Notes: generated from the letters alone by a model not told the origin. Shown: positions 46,671-56,547, counted from the first letter of the stretch. The stretch is DNA of 64,000 nucleotides from Dictyobacter formicarum (GCF_016587435.1 NZ_BNJJ01000015.1:62001-126000), one strand, 5' to 3'. A program made the numbers and translations.

Positions 46671-47195
46671 TCATACCCTGGTTTGATCAGCGTCTCCCAA
46701 CGCACGATGCCCTTTGTGCCCACACCCATCCCGTCGACAAATATAGCCGACGTGCTGGCTGGTAAAGGGCCGCCCAAAAGCCGTGTGCCAACCTGCCGCA
46801 TTCAGCTCTTTCGCAATCTGGGCATAGCTCAAGTTGGCAGCGAGTTCGTGAATCCGTGCGACAACCTGCACAGGCGTTTTCAACGACCATTCTCCCCGCT
46901 GAATACGCTTCACCTCTAAGCGCGTGACCACGCCTGAACGCCAGCGGATTTGGAGTTCGATCCAGCCAGGCTGGCTTACCCCATTGAGCTGTACCGACTC
47001 AATTGCCAAACGGAGCAATTGCTTTTGGTCTGCATAGGTGGTGGTTTCTGCCTGCCACAGCGCCGAAAGATCTCCGGCAAGGGTCTGCGTGGCTGCCCGT
47101 TCCTCTGGAGTAAGGGTGAAGCTCGCTTCTTGCTCGGCTTTGGTGTACGCCTGCTCCAGTTCGGTCACTTGCATGAGTTGCGCACAACCGCTCAT
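46671..47195 (-). pseudogene. Serine recombinase, C-terminal portion, inverted
   Basis: Contains the coiled-coil region LEQAYTKAEQEASFTLTPEE, then DQKQLLRLAIESVQL, IELQIRWRSGVVTRLEVKRI and a terminal HTH-like YAQIAKELNAAGWHTAFGRP. It is the C-terminus expected for the recombinase whose N-terminus is at 46161-46589. Between the pieces three ACACCTCT octamers occur (46591, the inverted one at 46613, and 46643), forming a hairpin-prone junction. Confidence 0.75.
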
Positions 47196-47316
47196 GCTGA
47201 GTGGAGCGGCGGCGATCAGGGTTGAAGTTGACGTGACTCATATTCTATATCCCTTTTCTTCCCCATAACTTTTTTCGTTGCTTTTCTATTCATCTCTGCC
47301 ATTTTCCTGCAATTGA

Positions 47317-48096
47317 CTATCCCTTCTGCTGATATATTGGAGCGCCCTCAGGAGATCCGGTCTGGCCACCATCGACGACAATTTCGGTTGCTTGAACATA
47401 GGACGCATCATCGGAAGCGAGGAACAACACGGCCTTTGCAATCTCTTCTGCCTGGCCAAAACGTTCCAGCAGAACTTGTCGAGAGTACTTTTTTTCGAGC
47501 TCAGCGTATGCTTCGGGCGTGGGTGCTGATTTATCCCAGATCGGTGTCTCAGTGCCCCCGGGGATCACAATATTCACTCTGATTTTTCGCGGAGAGAGTT
47601 CAGTAGCTAACACACGAGTTATGGAGCGTAACCCGGCCTTACTAGCCGCGTAGGCTGAGCTTCCGGGCGCACCAGATATGCTTCTGATTGAGCCATTGAA
47701 TATGATCGACGCGCCATCGCTGAGGTAAGGGAGGCAGGTCTGAACGGTGAAAAAGGCCGCTGTTAGATTAGTGCGCAGGATCTTTTCAAAGTCTGCCAGC
47801 GCAGTTTCCCCAAGCGGGGTCTTCCCACTAATGCCAACGTTGACAAAAAGGATGTCGAGATGGCCTATCTTCTCGAGAGCCGGCACCAAGGCTGTTTCCA
47901 TCGCCTCAATGTCGGATGCGTCGGCCTGGACATCCACGACGTTTGAGCCCAGTTCTTGTATTGCAGTGGCAAGCTTCTGCTGATCTCTGCCTGTAATCAC
48001 CACCTGAGCCCCTTCCGCGATAAACACGCGCGCCGTTGCCAGGCCAATGCCACTGGTTCCTCCAGTGATCAGGGCCGTTTTGTGTTCTAATTTCAT
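47317..48096 (-). CDS. Short-chain dehydrogenase/reductase
   Basis: 259 residues, classical SDR. Cofactor motif TGGTSGIG (11-18), FNGS with S136, catalytic Y149 and K153 in SAYAASKAG, and VDGGQ near the end. The usual NNAG is FVNVG here. R37 after strand 2 in ITGRDQQ suggests NADP preference (inference). Substrate unknown. Confidence 0.92.
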   Translation of the reverse strand: MKLEHKTALITGGTSGIGLATARVFIAEGAQVVITGRDQQKLATAIQELGSNVVDVQADASDIEAMETALVPALEKIGHLDILFVNVGISGKTPLGETALADFEKILRTNLTAAFFTVQTCLPYLSDGASIIFNGSIRSISGAPGSSAYAASKAGLRSITRVLATELSPRKIRVNIVIPGGTETPIWDKSAPTPEAYAELEKKYSRQVLLERFGQAEEIAKAVLFLASDDASYVQATEIVVDGGQTGSPEGAPIYQQKG

Positions 48097-48278
48097 CTCA
48101 ATCTCCTTGAGGTATTGCTATGGTAGAATAAAAATCCCTTATTGATCCTGAGCATCCTGGACGATGTTCAGGAGAGCACACCAGGATCTCCCCCGTCCAT
48201 ACCTGGTCCTCGCTCGTTTGCTTTGAGAGCAAGCGACCTTGCTCTTTGCCACATACCCTCTGTAAGGGCCTGTTGCCA

Positions 48279-48739
48279 TTACCGTCCAGGAGCGCGCTGC
48301 TTGACTTCCTGGATCAACCAGCCGTTACCGTCCGGGTCGCTGAACGTGCGAAACTGTTGTAGTCAGCCCGCCCGGGTTCAATGCCGGGCGTCAGTCCTTG
48401 CGGTCCAAAGTGGAAGGGTTCGCTCACCTGCACTCCACGATTGACAAGCTCAGCCCGCGTGGCATCAATGTCTGACGTGATCAGGTACAGCCCCTGGTAT
48501 GAACCTGGTGTCGCCTGCGTGATCCCTTCACCGATCTGGATCGAGCACTCCGATCCCGGCGGCGTCAGCTGCACGATGCGATAGCTCTTTTGGCCGCGAT
48601 GCCTAAAGCCGAGGGCCTCCTCGTAGGTGGCGGCGCGATGGTCGACATCGACCCTGAAACCCAGAGCCTTTTCATAGAATTCCCTGGCACGATCGACGTC
48701 CGAGACGAGAATGATAACGGCTTCGAGCTTAAGATTCAT
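48279..48739 (-). pseudogene. VOC/glyoxalase-family protein with a late frameshift
   Basis: Glyoxalase/bleomycin-resistance fold: LEAVIILVSDVDRAREFYEK, LGFRVDVDH, IVQLTPPGSECSIQIG, GLYLITSDIDATRAEL, then VSEPFHFGPQGLTPG. After DYNSFA the reading shifts; the other frame has the standard ending FSDPDGNGWLIQEVKQRAP to TAA at 48279. One indel separates an intact 150-residue protein, so either a very recent mutation or a sequencing error. Confidence 0.85.
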
Positions 48740-48832
48740 TTCTAGGCCTCTTTAAATTTTCTTGATGAACGCTTAAAATTCGGCGTTTTCTGTTTTGCAG
48801 CATAATCTACTTGACGCACGCTCACTCCACTT

Positions 48833-49826
48833 CTACGGTTTGGTAGGCACGAGCAACACCTCTCCGTGCCGACCTGGTGTCTCCGCTTGCTTGACGGCAG
48901 CTCCAATCTCGTCGAGAGAGAAAGAGTGCGCACTTATAGTTCCTAAAATGCCCTCGCGTATGAGTGTGACGCTATCGTTGAACAGATTCTGTTTCGCGGT
49001 ATCGCCAAGCCCCCGTATCCAATAGCCAAGCCAATAGACTTCCAGGGTTCGGTTGCCAGCTAATATGAAGCATGGGTCAGCTCCAACACGGATTTGTTCA
49101 CCTGTTAAGGAGCTATAGACGAACATGTGACCATCATCGTTGAGCGCCTGAAATATTTGGGTTCCGGTGTCGACTGCCACCGGGTCAATGGCGTACTTGA
49201 CCCCTTGAGGACCGACAATCCTGTGCGCTTGCTCGTCAATCGGTCCGTCTTCGGAGGCAATGACAGCGTCGGCACCCAGTTGTTCGAGTTCCGCGATCGA
49301 TGCGTGTCGGCGAATGACATTGACCGTGCGAATACCATCACGCCTGGCCAATTTGATGATCATGCGTCCCAGTTCTGAACCCACAGCGGACTGGAGCAGC
49401 CACTCGCCTTGTGGCACAGCAAGGATGTGATGAACCATGGCAAGGGCCGATGTGGGATGAATATAGAAGGAGCCGCCTGCTCATTGGAAAAGTCATTGGG
49501 GACAGAAACCAGGCGATTTATGGGAACAACAGCGTATTCTGCCCTGTTGCCTCCTCCATTGAGCACCGCCACCTGTTGCCCATGGGCAAACCCTTGCGTC
49601 TGGGGGCCCATTGCATCCACGAGACCTACCCCTTCAAATCCGACAGGGGCTGGGAAGTGCGGTTGAACGCCTACATACCATCCGTGCACAAACAGCAGGT
49701 CAGATGGATTGACGGGACTGGCAATCATACGAACGCGCGCTTCCCCCTTTCCTGGATCAGGTATTGGCGTTTCCCGCAGCGTCAGAACCTGCGTGAGTTC
49801 TCCATACTGATCGAAATCGCTTTCAT
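48833..49826 (-). pseudogene. MDR-family quinone reductase / alcohol dehydrogenase, two frameshifts
   Basis: Zinc-less medium-chain reductase. ATG 49826 begins MKAI, and after an indel ...FDQYGELTQVL, ETPIPDPGKGEARVRMIASP. The middle frame (to 49360) has NPSDLLFVHGWYVG and PAPVGFEGVGLVDAMG. Another indel after NEQAA gives FYIHPTSALAMVHHILAV and QSAVGSELGRMIIKLARRDG to HGEVLLVPTKP. All segments are colinear, so only two single-base changes break it. Confidence 0.82.
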
Positions 49827-50313
49827 CTTGCCAACCTCATGCTTCACAGCCTTGAAGGCGCGAGAGTATCCTTTGGAACTTTATTTTCCTTGCGCCCATG
49901 CCTTAGATCTCAGAGACGTTTCAACGGAAACATAATAGATGGCTTCAATCCCCAAAAGGTCCTCATCAGGTGTAAATTGTCACGCAAAATGGAGTATATT
50001 TTTGCGAAGTATGTGAAGGGCTTCATTTTCATATAGGCATTTAATGATAATCTAGGAGAGGCTGAGAAGCGGGGTGAAGGGGATCTGCAGTGTAGGGAAA
50101 GACAGGTTGCTTCGTGAAAAAGCGGCGAAAGAATTGCGGAAAAGAGTGGAGAAAGTGATTCCGTTTTTTGTCTCGTGATGGAAATACATCTTTGTGAATA
50201 GAGTGAAGTATGAAGATAGTGTCACGCGTATTGATTGACAGAGGATGTATTGCTTGATAGAGTGCGTGGTAGGCGGAGGGAGATGAGAGAGCGAGGAGGA
50301 GGAAGGAAAGGGG
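49827..50313. other. Intergenic region
   Basis: About 490 bases, purine-rich on the plus strand toward 50300, with no recognised gene. Confidence 0.45.
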
Positions 50314-50599
50314 ATGGAAGAAGAGCAGTCGGTGATGTTGGTGGGTTTAACGCCGAGGCAGCAGGAGTGTGCGCTGGAGCGGTATGCGTTGCTGCGGCCG
50401 TGTCTGGAAGAGGGGATGACGCAGTCGAGGGTGGCGCGAGAGCAGCAGGTGTCCTTCCTTGTCGACGGTGCAGCAGTGGATGCGGGTGTATCGGGAAGAG
50501 GGATTAAGCGGTTTGGCGCCAGGAGGACGTGCGGATCGGGGGCAGGTGCGAGGTGACCAATCGGCTACACTCATGCCCGAGGTGTTGGTCATCTTCTGA
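50314..50599 (+). pseudogene. HTH N-terminal fragment of a Mu/rve-type transposase
   Basis: From ATG 50314: LTPRQQECALERYALLRPCL and GMTQSRVAREQQVS, then a one-base shift, then LSTVQQWMRVYREEGLSGLA to TGA 50599. This is a helix-turn-helix of the type found before rve integrase domains; the catalytic domain is missing. Confidence 0.6.
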
Positions 50600-50709
50600 C
50601 GTGAAGCGCAATTTCCCAAAATTGGCGTAGAAAACAGCACGGCGAAGTTGTTGGTAGCTTTCGCCCCGATTGAGCGCAGTCTAGACGTTCTTGCGCAGAC
50701 GCGGCGAGT

Positions 50710-51264
50710 CTACAAAATCGAGTAAATAGAGGCTGCTAATGATATTGTCGTAGCAAGTAACACCTCTTTGTTAGCCCACTGCTGATCGTCCACTAAATCA
50801 TCCTCAAAGCTGCGAAAGTGGACACTATCGCGGCAAAAGAGATCGCCTGCTTCAAGTCGATGACGCACCAGACGGTAGACGAGAAATTCATAGCGGTCGG
50901 GGATGATGGGTTTCTGACCAGTTTCATTCCGCTGGTAGAGGTAGCGTTTCTCTCGGACGGGAACGAAATCGGTGGGAAAGTCTCCCGACGCGATCTGATG
51001 GAGTGAGTGGTCTTTTTGAAAGGCGGCCTTGAGAAAGTGAATGGCTTCCTGAATGGGCGCGTTGACTCGGGTGGCAGAGAGATCGATGGCGCGCAAGAGA
51101 GGGCGGAGATGTTGCTTGAAGCGCCGGGCCATAGAGTCAATATGCTCCCATTCAAAGGCGATTTCATCGCAGCTCACCTCGTTGACCATATACTCAGCAA
51201 CGCGTGTTAAGCGTTGCCGATCGAGAAGAGTAAAGGCGTGTTCTTGCACGCTCCAAAACGGCAT
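50710..51264 (-). pseudogene. Tn3-family transposase, internal fragment
   Basis: Central region of a Tn3-type TnpA: EHAFTLLDRQRLTRVAEYM, FEWEHIDSMARRFKQHLRPL, PIQEAIHFLKAAFQK, PDRYEFLVYRLVRHRLEAGD and FCRDSVHFRSFEDDL. Lacks the C-terminal DDE part. A C-terminal piece of a Tn3 transposase on the other strand lies at 61618-61806. Confidence 0.8.
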
Positions 51265-51402
51265 GGTGTGTTCATACTCGGCAGTAAAGGGGTCTATGGT
51301 GCAGTGGAACAGAAAAGTAGTTTAAGCAAAAGCTGTAGAAGAAATAGAAGTAGCTATTCGTAAATGACGCTTGTAACCTACCCTTTTATCAGGTTTCTTC
51401 TT

Positions 51403-52308
51403 TCAAGAAGTACTAGACTGTGATGAGAACATTGCCGGCAGAAGGCGAACTGCACGGCTGAGATAGGCCTGACGACGATGAATAATCATTACAGGGACAC
51501 TCGTTTGCAGGGCAGCGATAGGCAGTACGCGCACCGTCCCGAGATGAAGTTCTTCTTCGATACTGCTTGCTGGCAAAAGCCCAACCCCAAAATCTGCTTC
51601 GATCAGACGCTTTTGTGCTGTCAAACTATCGATCACGATCCTCTCGGCGGTATCCAGTTCATGCCGCACTAACTGCCGTTCAAGCAGGCGAGCGAATGGT
51701 TCGCCAGATGACCCACTACTTCGAGGAAACGTTACCCAGGGGACGCCAAGCAATGCTGCTGGCTCGGTTGGTTCTGACGTTCCGAAGCGTGAATGAGCCG
51801 CACTGATCACCAGTAATGGCTCATTTATGGCAAACAATGAATGGATATCCGGGCGAGGATCAGCAAAGTATCTCAGACCCAGGTGCGCATCGCCTTGCTG
51901 CACCAGAGTACTCACCTCATCACTTCGTGCAGTGCGAAGCCTCAAACGAATACGCGGATAGGTCTCACGGAATGCTTGCAAGTGTGTCGTCAGTTTGGTG
52001 CTGGCTAATGTTCCGACAAGCGCGAACGTAATAGTTCCCTGCTCCTCCTCTTCAAGCGCATGCACGGCTGTTCTTCCATCCGAAATTCCGGCCAGTACCT
52101 GCTGCGCATAGGGCAGAAACGCCAGACCCGCCTCGGTCAAGCGAATCCCACTGGAGAGGCGTTCAAACAAAGGTGCTCCCAATTCGCGTTCCAGCAGTTC
52201 GATTCGTCGACTGACTGCCGGTTGTGACAGGTGTAAGAGCTCTGCAGCCCGCGTAAAGCCACCAGCACGATGGATGGTGACAAATGCCTCAATTTCACTC
52301 AGTTCCAT
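51403..52308 (-). CDS. LysR-family transcriptional regulator
   Basis: 301 residues. N-terminal winged HTH (FVTIHRAGGFTRAAELLHLS, QPAVSRRIELLERELG) and a type 2 periplasmic-binding-like effector domain (GTITFALVGTLASTKLT, DEVSTLVQQGDAHLGLRYFA). Start ATG 52308 (MELSEIEAFVT) fits the family better than the longer frame. Divergent from the AhpD-like/P450 pair; a T-N11-A palindrome at 52313-52327 and a sigma70-like promoter lie between them. Confidence 0.9.
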   Translation of the reverse strand: MELSEIEAFVTIHRAGGFTRAAELLHLSQPAVSRRIELLERELGAPLFERLSSGIRLTEAGLAFLPYAQQVLAGISDGRTAVHALEEEEQGTITFALVGTLASTKLTTHLQAFRETYPRIRLRLRTARSDEVSTLVQQGDAHLGLRYFADPRPDIHSLFAINEPLLVISAAHSRFGTSEPTEPAALLGVPWVTFPRSSGSSGEPFARLLERQLVRHELDTAERIVIDSLTAQKRLIEADFGVGLLPASSIEEELHLGTVRVLPIAALQTSVPVMIIHRRQAYLSRAVRLLPAMFSSQSSTS

Positions 52309-52312
52309 AGCT

Positions 52313-52327
52313 ATCAGTATAACTGAT
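52313..52327. promoter_or_regulatory. Candidate LysR-binding site
   Basis: ATCAGT-ATA-ACTGAT, perfect inverted repeat with the T-N11-A form (T52314, A52326), 5 bp from the LysR start. Consistent with autoregulation. Confidence 0.55.
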
Positions 52328-52349
52328 GGCAAGGATAAAAGCTATCTAT

Positions 52350-52379
52350 TTGACAAATGGGGAAACTGCTCACTATACT
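52350..52379 (+). promoter_or_regulatory. Sigma70-like promoter for the AhpD-like/P450 operon
   Basis: TTGACA at 52350-52355 and TATACT at 52374-52379, 18-bp spacer, reading toward the start at 52473 and lying just beyond the LysR palindrome. Confidence 0.6.
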
Positions 52380-52472
52380 TTGGTAGTGTCCAGATAGTGA
52401 ATCTCACGCGAAATATTGTTTTGTAACGATACGAAACAGAGGCAAAGATAAGAAAAGAGGTAGAACCAAATC

Positions 52473-53024
52473 ATGGCACGAATCGATGGGGTGAACCCGG
52501 AAGAGGTAGAAAGCTACATCAAAAAGGTCCTGGAGGCACAGGCAAAAACCTGGGGGGCGCCGCTACTTAACCATCTGGTCTACGCGCGGCGCCCCTCGAT
52601 CTTTCGAGGGGCACGCGCGATGTGGACGGGCATTAGCACCTCCGGCCTGATCGATGAGAAGTTACAAGCCCTGGTCAACCGGCGCGTGGCGGCGTTGAAC
52701 GGGTGCGAGTTCTGACAAGATATTAATGCTGCCGTGGGTAGCAATCTGGGGATCTCTGATGAGAAAATCCTCGCGCTAGCGGACTATGCGACCAGTCCGC
52801 TCTATAATGAGATGGAGCGGGTCACGCTGGAATACGCCGAGAGTATGACGATTACAGAGCGAGAGGTGAGCGATGAACTCTTCGCCCGCCTGCGCCTATT
52901 CTATAACGAGGATGAATTGGTCGAGTTAACGGAGATCATTGCCTGGGAAAACGCTTCGAGCAAATTTAACCGGGCACTACGCATTCCCTCTCAGGGCCTA
53001 TGGAAGCGAAAGGAGAATAGATAG
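52473..53024 (+). CDS. AhpD-like carboxymuconolactone decarboxylase family protein, candidate selenoprotein
   Basis: 183 codons if TGA 52713-52715 (codon 81) is read through. The frame is open before and after it with strong family similarity: LINHLV-type NHLVYARRPSIFRG, LVNRRVAALNGCEF, [TGA], QDINAAVGSNLGISDEKILA, LEYAESMTITEREVSDELF and EIIAWENASSKFNRALRIP. AhpD proteins have CxxC as redox site; here it is C78-E-F-[TGA], so the TGA is exactly the second Cys. CxxU AhpD-like selenoproteins are a known family. A 7-bp stem-loop follows at SECIS distance. Alternatives: TGC-to-TGA nonsense mutation or error. AAGAGGTAG precedes ATG 52473. Confidence 0.7.
52727..52743 (+). promoter_or_regulatory. 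Candidate bacterial SECIS hairpin
   Basis: TGCTGCC-GTG-GGTAGCA, 7 bp (one G-U pair) with a GTG apical loop starting with G. The loop begins 19 nt after the TGA at 52713-52715, within the usual window for bacterial SECIS elements (about 16-37 nt). Confidence 0.5.
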
Positions 53025-53026
53025 AG

Positions 53027-54217
53027 ATGACATTTCCGCAAGATGCGATCGCAGCGGTGACCCACCTCGATCCTTATCCCTACTATGCAGATTTGGCCGC
53101 ATGAAAACCAATCTATCGCGACGAAACACAAGAACTTTGGATCGCCTCAAGCGCTGCTGCGGTGAACGCTGTTCTGACAAGTGATCACTGTCGAGTACGA
53201 CCGCTGACAGAACCTATTCCCAAAACATTGCTTGGATCATCGGTCGCTGATATCTTTCGATACCTCGTTCGTATGAACGATAGCAACGGCCATTGCCCTT
53301 TCAAGCAAGCCGTCTCTACAATATTAAAATCAATTGATGCAACTCAAATTGCGGACCAGAGCCACAAATGGGCACAGGTTCTCATCGACGAGGTCGGACA
53401 AAAGGCGGCTTCCAGCTATTGCTCTGATTTTTCCTTTCATCTGCCAGTCTATGTAATCGCGAGCCTGCTCGGTGTCCCGCACGATACCCTGCACCAAATA
53501 GCACTGTGGATGAGTGATTTTGTCCCTTGTCTCGCGCCATCCAGCAGTCCTGAACAGGTGAAACGAGGGAAGGAAGCAGCAGATCATTTGCGTGATCTGT
53601 TTCACTCTCTTTTAAGCTCTCAACAAGTGGGACGCTCCGCTGGTCTGCTTGCAACGCTCGCAGAAGAGGCGAAGCAAGTCGGATGTGAAGAGACAGAGGT
53701 TATTGTCGCCAATGGAATCGGCTTCTTATCTCAAGCCTATGAGGCAACGGCTGGTTTGATCGGCAATACCATCGTCGCGTTAGCTTCTCATCGCACTGTG
53801 CGTGAACAGGTGAGAGCCGATCCCAGTCTTTTTCGCTCTGTGATCAAAGAGGTGCTTCGATACGACCCACCCATTCAGAATACACGCCGCTTCCTCGCTC
53901 AGGATGGAAGGGTTGCGAATCAAGAAATGAAAGAGGGTGATGTTGTTCTCGTCGTTTTGGCAGCTGCAAATCGTGATCCATTGGCCAATCCAAACCCTGA
54001 GCAATTTGACATTTTTAGAAAGGACCGACACATATTTACCTTCGGGGCAGGTCCCCACATCTGTCCAGGCGAAACGCTCGCCACTATGATCGCCTCGGCT
54101 GGTGTTGAACAATTGACAGCCTCTGGAGTTGATCTCGAACAACTCGCCAGAACCGTCATCTATCGCTCTTCCGTGAACGCACGCATTGCTCTCCTCGCCA
54201 CAAAAGAGGATGCATGA
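53027..54217 (+). pseudogene. Cytochrome P450 with one in-frame TGA near the start
   Basis: 396-residue P450 if read through. Begins 2 bp after the AhpD-like stop (ATG 53027, AAAGGAG upstream): DPYPYYADLAA, then TGA at 53102-53104 (codon 26), then KPIYRDETQELWIASSAAAV and onward. Motifs: I-helix FLSQAYEATAGLIGN, ExxR in KEVLRYDPP, and heme loop FTFGAGPHICPG with the Cys ligand. A shorter product from GTG 53162 would lack the first ~45 residues. Family members usually have Arg at the TGA position (CGA to TGA would do it), so this is more likely a nonsense change or error than selenocysteine. Operon partner of the AhpD-like protein. Confidence 0.8.
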
Positions 54218-54460
54218 TGGGAAACGGACTGAGGAGCGAATAGAACACATTGCTTTGTGAACACGTAATCGACAGACAGGGCTTAGCGGGAAAAAATCAG
54301 GCAGCATCACCTCGCCCCCTTAGCGGGGATTTTGGGGGGGCAAAAATGTCGGGACCCCTAGTTGCTCGCATGTTCCATCTCCTTCTTGTTGAGGACGCTT
54401 GTCAGCAGCGTGTGCTGGGCGTTAAGCTCATTATTACGGAATAGCTCATAACAGTCATCT

Positions 54461-55222
54461 TCAGCGTGCCGTATAGCCACCGTCCACCAGGAGCGCGTGA
54501 TCGATTACAAAGCTGGCACCAGGGCTACAGAGCCAGAGAACGGCACTCGCAATCTCCTCTGGCTCGCCCAGACGCCCAATTGGTTCGTCCTGCACCATCC
54601 GGGTCAGGGTAGTAGAATTACCGCCGATCATCGCCTGCGTCATTGGCGTCTGGATGGTCCCTGGGCAAACCGCGTTGATACGGATGCCACGGGCGGCGTA
54701 GTCGAGGGTGGCAGTCTGCGTCAGGCCGAGCACGCCGTGCTTGGCGGCCTGATAGGCCCCCAGTCCGGGATTGCCGACGACACCGCTAATCGACGAGCAA
54801 TTGACAATGGTACCGCCGCCTTGCCTGAGCATCTGGCGCAACTCGTATTTCATACAGCTCCACACCCCGCGCAGGTTGATTGCCAGCACGCGATCCCACT
54901 CGTCGCTGCTGATGTCTGCCGTGTCAGCACGGCGTTGCATGACACCCGCGTTGTTGAATGCCGCGTCCAGTCGCCCGAAGCTGGACACGGTTCGCTCGAT
55001 CAGGGATGCCACCTGATCGTCATTGGTCACATCGCAGCGAAGAGCGAGAGCCTTCCGACCGGAGGCTTCAAGTTGTTCTGCGGCAGCACATACCGCTTCC
55101 TCTTGGATGTCCGCCAGCACCACTGCCGCCCCCGCCTCCGCGAAGGCTTTCGCGGTCGCCAGACCGATGCCTGAACCGGCCCCAGTCACCAGCGCAACTT
55201 TCCCGTCGAACCATTCGTTCAT
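54461..55222 (-). CDS. Short-chain dehydrogenase/reductase
   Basis: 253 residues. TGAGSGIG (13-20), NNAG (90-93), S144, Y157 and K161 in GAYQAAKHG, and DGGYTAR at the end. D38 in LADIQ after strand 2 suggests NAD. Belongs to the large glucose-1-dehydrogenase-like group; substrate unknown. Followed by an aldo/keto reductase gene upstream on the same strand. Confidence 0.92.
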   Translation of the reverse strand: MNEWFDGKVALVTGAGSGIGLATAKAFAEAGAAVVLADIQEEAVCAAAEQLEASGRKALALRCDVTNDDQVASLIERTVSSFGRLDAAFNNAGVMQRRADTADISSDEWDRVLAINLRGVWSCMKYELRQMLRQGGGTIVNCSSISGVVGNPGLGAYQAAKHGVLGLTQTATLDYAARGIRINAVCPGTIQTPMTQAMIGGNSTTLTRMVQDEPIGRLGEPEEIASAVLWLCSPGASFVIDHALLVDGGYTAR

Positions 55223-55289
55223 CTTGATTTCATCTCCTTTTCATGATGAGCGGCTTGAGCATATCCCCAGGCATTGCAGCCTGCCTTTC

Positions 55290-56276
55290 TTACCAGGCAT
55301 AAGCTTCGGGAGCAGCCCCACCTGGACCGGGGAAGATCTCGTCGAGTTTGGAAAGCGTCTCTTTCGACATGGCTATCTCAAGCGCACGCAGATTCTCGTC
55401 AAGCTGCTCGGTGGTGCGCGGCCCGATGATGGGTGCCGTCACGACGGGGTTCGCCAGCAGCCAGGCCAGTGCCACCTGTGCCGGTTCCTCTCCCAATTGG
55501 GTACACAAGTGCTCATACGCCTCCAGTTTTGTGCGATTTTGCTCTATGGCGACCTTTACGCCGGAACTGGCTCGGCGACCCGCTTCTGCCTTCCGCAACG
55601 CGCCAGAGAGCAAGCCACCGCCCAGAGGACTCCAGGGAATGACACCCAATCCATATGCCTCACAGACAGGCAACACCTCTAGCTCCACCGTGCGGGTGAG
55701 CAGATTGTAGAGGCTCTGCTCGGAAACCAGCCCCAGGAAGTGGCGATGACGGGCCGTCTCATTGGCCTGTGCAATGTTCCAGGCGGCGAAGTTGCTACTG
55801 CCAACATAGATCACCTTGCCTTCGCGCACTAACTGCTCCATCGCCTGCCAGATCTCCTCCCACGGCGTCGCGCGGTCGATGTGATGCATCTGGTAGAGGT
55901 CGATGTGATCGGTCTGGAGGCGACGCAGGCTGTCCTCGCAGGCTTTGCGGATGTGGTAGGCGGACAGGTGCCGGTCATTGGGGCCGGTCCCCATCGGCTG
56001 GTACACCTTGGTCGCCAGGACAATCCGCTCGCGCCGGCCACTCTGGGCCAGCCATCGCCCGATGATCTCCTCGGAGATACCATAGCCCTGCTCCATGTCT
56101 GGGGACTGCGGGCCCCCGTACACGTCCGCGGTGTCGATGAAATTGATCCCGGTCTCCAGAGCCTTGTCCATGATCCCGAAGCTGGTGGTCTCGTCCGCCA
56201 CCATGCCGAAGTTCATCGTGCCAAGGCATAAACGGCTGATCTTGAGTCCCGTTCGCCCAAGACGTGTGTACTGCAT
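55290..56276 (-). CDS. Aldo/keto reductase
   Basis: 328 residues, TIM-barrel NADPH-dependent reductase. NFIDTADVYGG gives catalytic D48 and Y53; VLATKVYQP holds the Lys; DHIDLYQMHHIDRATPWEE holds the His; GVIPWSPLGGGLLSG and APIIGPRTTEQLDENL bind the cofactor. Start ATG 56276 with AAGGGGAAAGAT upstream. Resembles the general stress protein/YajO-type AKRs. Confidence 0.92.
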   Translation of the reverse strand: MQYTRLGRTGLKISRLCLGTMNFGMVADETTSFGIMDKALETGINFIDTADVYGGPQSPDMEQGYGISEEIIGRWLAQSGRRERIVLATKVYQPMGTGPNDRHLSAYHIRKACEDSLRRLQTDHIDLYQMHHIDRATPWEEIWQAMEQLVREGKVIYVGSSNFAAWNIAQANETARHRHFLGLVSEQSLYNLLTRTVELEVLPVCEAYGLGVIPWSPLGGGLLSGALRKAEAGRRASSGVKVAIEQNRTKLEAYEHLCTQLGEEPAQVALAWLLANPVVTAPIIGPRTTEQLDENLRALEIAMSKETLSKLDEIFPGPGGAAPEAYAW

Positions 56277-56477
56277 ATCTTTCCCCTTTCTTTCAAACAA
56301 GGCAGATAATGTGACTCACAGCATTAAATATCCACAAAATCCGCCAACGAGAGAGCTTTGTTGGTCACGCATGAAGACTCACGATCCCGTATCTTGCGGT
56401 TTTCAGGTTGTTCCTTCTTGAAGAAAGGCCCTGCTTGCATGCACAAGCAGCGAAACATGTTCTCTGTCTGTCACAAT

Positions 56478-56547
56478 TATAGACGCGCCTTCGCACAGGG
56501 TGGTAGAAGAATTCTCGAAAATGATTGTCTAATTCTGCACATCTTTC
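56478..56547 (+). repeat. AraC-leader repeat, copy 1 (no gene attached)
   Basis: 70-bp sequence nearly identical to 60311-60380 (e.g. GAATTCTCGAAAATGATTGT here, ATAATTCTCGAAAATGATTG there), the leader of the intact AraC gene. In this copy it runs into the 3' end of the DHFR-like gene, so the regulator gene has been lost. Confidence 0.7.
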
